Source: Candidatus Omnitrophota bacterium (lineage in GTDB: Bacteria > Omnitrophota > Gorgyraeia > 2-02-FULL-51-18). From it: a DNA stretch of 15,556 nt. The notes below the pieces were generated by a model. It had not been told where the DNA came from, ran no database searches, and worked only from the letters and a program-made list of their open reading frames with translations. The stretch lies in contig JAHFFM010000025.1 in assembly GCA_023247935.1 (NCBI GenBank), forward strand, positions 1 to 15,556, written 5' to 3'. Of the stretch, positions 13,418 to 15,556 are shown one piece after another (within the stretch, counting starts at the first letter, position 1; every line of letters starts with the position of its first letter). Position numbers and translations under genes: made by a program.

Positions 13418-14740
13418 TTATTTGGAATGCGGAACAGAAGCGGCTGCTTCTATTTTAAACATTTTTTCGTAATTAGCGGCCAAAGTCTGATAAAGATGCT
13501 TTGCTTTAAATAGACGCGCCGTCATGTAACCGATAAGCGACGCCAGCATCACCGGGAGCAGCATTTGATGCTGGTTCGTCATTTCAAAAATAATCACAAA
13601 TGAAGTCACGGGCGCTTGAATGGTCCCGGAAAGAAACGCAGCCATTCCAATCACTGCGCAGGCGCCGATCGGACCGTGCTGGCAGGAAGCCACCCAGGCG
13701 CCGATCGCCGAGCCGATCGAAAGCGATGGCGCAAAAATCCCTCCTGCGATTCCGGACCAATACGTGAATAAAGTCGCAGCCATTTTAAAAATGGCGAAAA
13801 AAACAGGCGTATTCTGTATATTTTCATGGATAAAATCTTGAGCCGCAAAGTTTCCGGGGCCTGAAATGCCCTTCATGCCGGAACCAATCGCGATAAAAAG
13901 TACGGCCCAGGCAAGTACTGCGACACAAAGATACCTTTTCCAACCTTGGATAGCTATGACGCGGCGTCTCCCCTCTATCAAAAGCGAAGAAAAAAATGCG
14001 CCGCTTCCGCCGGCCAGAACCCCCACGATAAGAATGAGCCAAACTGAAACCGAAGCCGGCTCGTCCAATTTTCCAAAATAAATGTAGTCCCCGGTCAATG
14101 ACTTCGCGGCCAAACCCGCCACGATAATCGCTATCAAAACCATGTCTTTGATATTTGAAAAATAATCCGTGGATAATTCTTCGATTGCGAACGTCACGCC
14201 AGCCAAAGGCGTGTTAAAAGCCGCGGCAAGGCCAGCAGCTCCGCCCGCGATAACCGCAGAGCGCGCGTCAAAAGATAATTTAAAGAGGCGATGCAATGCC
14301 CAGCAAATTCCAAAAAATAAACAGGCCGCCACATGAACCGTCGGGCCTTCACGCCCCGTAGACGCGCCCGCCCATAAACCAATCAAAAGCGCGACAATCT
14401 TCACCGTCATTGTCCTGAACGAAACCAAAGAACTCAACCGTCCAAATCCCGAGCCCGTGAATTTTTGCGCCGCAAAAATGGTTTGCGGAATCCCCGCCCC
14501 ATCCGCGCAGGGCGCGACCCGCCGGATAAGCTCAATGGCCAGAATAAAAAGAAGTGGCGTTGTCAGCCAGCACCAAAAACCGATGCTGGCCAAATCAAGC
14601 TGGCGCTCATAAACAAACTCAAACACTTTCATAAACCAAACACAGGCCACGCCTGTCGCGATCGCGGCGGTCAAATAAATACCTAGGCTGAAGCCATAGC
14701 GATGGTTTTTTATTTTTTTATAAAATTGATGCGCGTTCAC
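13418..14740 (-). CDS. ClC-family chloride channel / anion-proton antiporter
   Basis: Inner-membrane anion transporter, 440 residues with the many helices expected of ClC proteins and no C-terminal CBS domains. Filter motifs in order: GAGIPQ (81-86; most family members have GSGIP, so the anion-coordinating Ser is Ala82 here), GREGPTV (129-135, with the gating glutamate Glu131), FNTPLAG then AIEEL (Glu187/Glu188, matching the internal proton glutamate of exchangers), GGIFAP (333-338) and a C-terminal Tyr417 in HLY. Both glutamates suggest a proton-coupled exchanger. GTG start, weak ribosome binding site. A two-helix small protein gene follows by 3 nt. Family certain; ion preference uncertain because of the filter change. 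Confidence 0.94.
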   Translation of the reverse strand: MNAHQFYKKIKNHRYGFSLGIYLTAAIATGVACVWFMKVFEFVYERQLDLASIGFWCWLTTPLLFILAIELIRRVAPCADGAGIPQTIFAAQKFTGSGFGRLSSLVSFRTMTVKIVALLIGLWAGASTGREGPTVHVAACLFFGICWALHRLFKLSFDARSAVIAGGAAGLAAAFNTPLAGVTFAIEELSTDYFSNIKDMVLIAIIVAGLAAKSLTGDYIYFGKLDEPASVSVWLILIVGVLAGGSGAFFSSLLIEGRRRVIAIQGWKRYLCVAVLAWAVLFIAIGSGMKGISGPGNFAAQDFIHENIQNTPVFFAIFKMAATLFTYWSGIAGGIFAPSLSIGSAIGAWVASCQHGPIGACAVIGMAAFLSGTIQAPVTSFVIIFEMTNQHQMLLPVMLASLIGYMTARLFKAKHLYQTLAANYEKMFKIEAAASVPHSK

Positions 14741-14772
14741 TGGATTATCTTATCACCAAAAAGAAAAATCAC

Positions 14773-14788
14773 CGAACGTCGACGTTCG
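14773..14788. terminator. 16-bp perfect palindrome, possible terminator or operator
   Basis: CGAACGTCGACGTTCG is a perfect palindrome between the Spy-like gene stop (14804) and the ClC start (14740). On the minus strand it is followed by GTGATTTTTCTTTTT, so it can act as a terminator of the Spy-like gene with a 6-bp stem and TCGA loop. It could equally be an operator for the ClC gene. Confidence 0.45.
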
Positions 14789-14803
14789 ATCACAAACCGA
14801 TTC

Positions 14804-15289
14804 TTAGTCGCGATCGTGTTTCTCGTGTCTTTTTTCCTTCATTTCTTTTTTAAGCTCTTCCAGCTTTTTCTTTTGCTCGGCCGTAAGCACTTCTTTTAAT
14901 TTGGCATAAGCCGCTACATTAGCTTTTGCCGCATCCGCCAGAGCCGCGGTATTTTTATCAATCAACGCGTTGATTTCCTGGACGTTAAGATTTTCTTCAT
15001 GCATTTTCGTTCTTAAATCCAGCGAAAAAAGCTTTTGGTCGGCGCGCTGTCTGATTTCACTTTTCTGCGCGGCCAAAGCCAATTGCTTGATCGTGTTGAT
15101 TTGTTCCTCGGATAAGGATAAATCGTCTTTATGCTTTAACAATACTCCGCTTTTCATTTCTAGCTTCGAGGCGATCAGGCATGCCGACGCGCCGCCTTCA
15201 TAACCTTGGCCGTATTCCCCATGCGCATAAGCCAATCCGCCTGTGAATAAAACGGCTGTCATCACCATCATCGTTATTTTCTTATCCAT
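14804..15289 (-). CDS. Spy/CpxP-like periplasmic protein with LTxxQ motifs
   Basis: Exported helical protein of 161 residues. Signal peptide (MDKKITMMVMTAVLFTGGLAYA, cleavage about residue 22), a short Gly/Tyr-rich segment, then a long alpha-helical region with two LTxxQ-like motifs, LSEEQ (59-63) and LTAEQ (135-139), and a very basic, His-containing tail (about 140-160, EMKEKRHEKHD). The two motifs mark the Spy/CpxP/zinc-resistance family, whose members are ATP-independent chaperones or metal and envelope-stress sensors. ATG start with AGGAG 7 nt upstream. The next gene upstream also runs on the minus strand but is separated by a 148-nt gap holding an inverted repeat. Substrate or metal binding cannot be proven here. 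Confidence 0.82.
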   Translation of the reverse strand: MDKKITMMVMTAVLFTGGLAYAHGEYGQGYEGGASACLIASKLEMKSGVLLKHKDDLSLSEEQINTIKQLALAAQKSEIRQRADQKLFSLDLRTKMHEENLNVQEINALIDKNTAALADAAKANVAAYAKLKEVLTAEQKKKLEELKKEMKEKRHEKHDRD

Positions 15290-15306
15290 GACAAGCTCCT
15301 GTGTTA

Positions 15307-15415
15307 GAGGATGGGGGCGGGTTGTGGGTAGTGAGGCTAGGGTGTGGGTGAGAAACTTATATTTAAAGTCCCCATCCTCACCCCCGACCCACTACTCACA
15401 ACTCATCCCCACTCC
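15307..15415. repeat. imperfect inverted repeat with G-rich and C-rich arms
   Basis: A G-rich left arm (about 15307-15353) faces a C-rich right arm (about 15370-15415) around an AT-rich loop. The best core pairs GTTGTGGGTAGTGAG (15321-15335) with CCCACTACTCACAAC (15388-15402), 13 of 15 matches. Each arm also contains near-direct repeats of GTGGGT/GTGAG-like words. It lies in the leader of the Spy-like gene. It shares none of the conserved words of E1/E2. Confidence 0.6.
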
Positions 15416-15437
15416 TTTGATTTTATTTATGTGTCTG

Positions 15438-15556
15438 CTATTTAGACGCCGGCACGGATTCAAAAGTGTCACCCCAACCCGCTTTTTTAGCGTGCCATTG
15501 CCTGCGCCGTTCTTCCATTTTCGCGCTCAATTGGTCAAATTTAACCTGCTGCCCGG
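15438..15556 (-). CDS. 3' end of an unidentified gene, cut by the window edge
   Basis: An open frame enters from the right edge and stops at TAG (15438-15440). The visible 38 residues end the protein: a charged, helix-prone stretch with DQLSAKMEERRRQ and WHAKKAGWGD, then ESVPASK. There is too little to assign a family. Codon pattern and co-orientation with the Spy-like gene make it plausible as coding; it may be a second exported envelope protein, but that is a guess. Confidence 0.5.
   Translation of the reverse strand, partial: GQQVKFDQLSAKMEERRRQWHAKKAGWGDTFESVPASK

Noticed and set aside
14773..14788. Second LexA box upstream of the ClC gene
   Set aside because: The half-sites GAAC and GTTC are separated by six bases, not the four of the functional box at 4776-4791.
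1..15556. CRISPR array, tRNA, rRNA or insertion sequence
   Set aside because: No regularly spaced direct repeats, cloverleaf, rRNA-like segments or transposase genes were found on reading both strands.

Overview
The window looks like chromosomal DNA of a Gram-negative bacterium with moderate GC content. A lipid A-type acyltransferase, several signal-peptide proteins and Spy/BON-type envelope proteins point to an outer membrane, while the SOS operator is of the GAAC-N4-GTTC type best known from Gram-positives. That mix, with abundant TTG/GTG starts and dispersed palindromic elements, suggests a poorly cultivated phylum (Omnitrophota-like is my guess, low confidence) rather than a proteobacterium. 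I see no phage, plasmid, transposase, CRISPR, rRNA or tRNA.

Layout. 1-279: non-coding, with a palindrome and a structured repeat (E1). 280-2468 (minus): a DEAD-box RNA helicase overlapping a fatty-acid desaturase, a plausible cold-adaptation pair. 2560-4750 (minus): a LexA-like repressor, a Y-family DNA polymerase and a stand-alone TrkA-C domain, behind a consensus promoter whose 17-bp spacer carries a LexA box. 4795-6556 (minus): small membrane protein, sulfotransferase and APS kinase, a PAPS-making and PAPS-using pair. 6626-7252 (minus): secreted DUF1579-like protein with a consensus promoter and a strong terminator. 7428-8636 (plus): HI0933/YhiN-type flavoprotein, followed at once by a second copy (E2) of the structured repeat. 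8893-9234 (plus): exported BON-domain protein. 9241-11580 (minus): CmoA-like enzyme, membrane methyltransferase and LpxL-family acyltransferase in a tight operon. 11686-13175 (plus): histidine kinase and NarL-type response regulator. 13172-14740 (minus): ClC transporter with a two-helix small membrane protein. 14804-15556 (minus): Spy-like periplasmic protein, an imperfect inverted repeat, and the 3' end of another gene cut by the window edge.

The most unusual item is the repeat family E1/E2 (123-249 and 8642-8773). The two copies share conserved sequence blocks in the same order but have unrelated, self-complementary arms, so base pairing appears to be kept while the arm sequence changes. 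Both sit just 3' of a stop codon in the same orientation relative to the upstream gene. I cannot match them to a known RNA or mobile-element family. A second pattern is that the divergent cmoA and histidine-kinase genes each carry TAAAAT exactly six bases before an ATG with no Shine-Dalgarno, the signature of leaderless transcripts.
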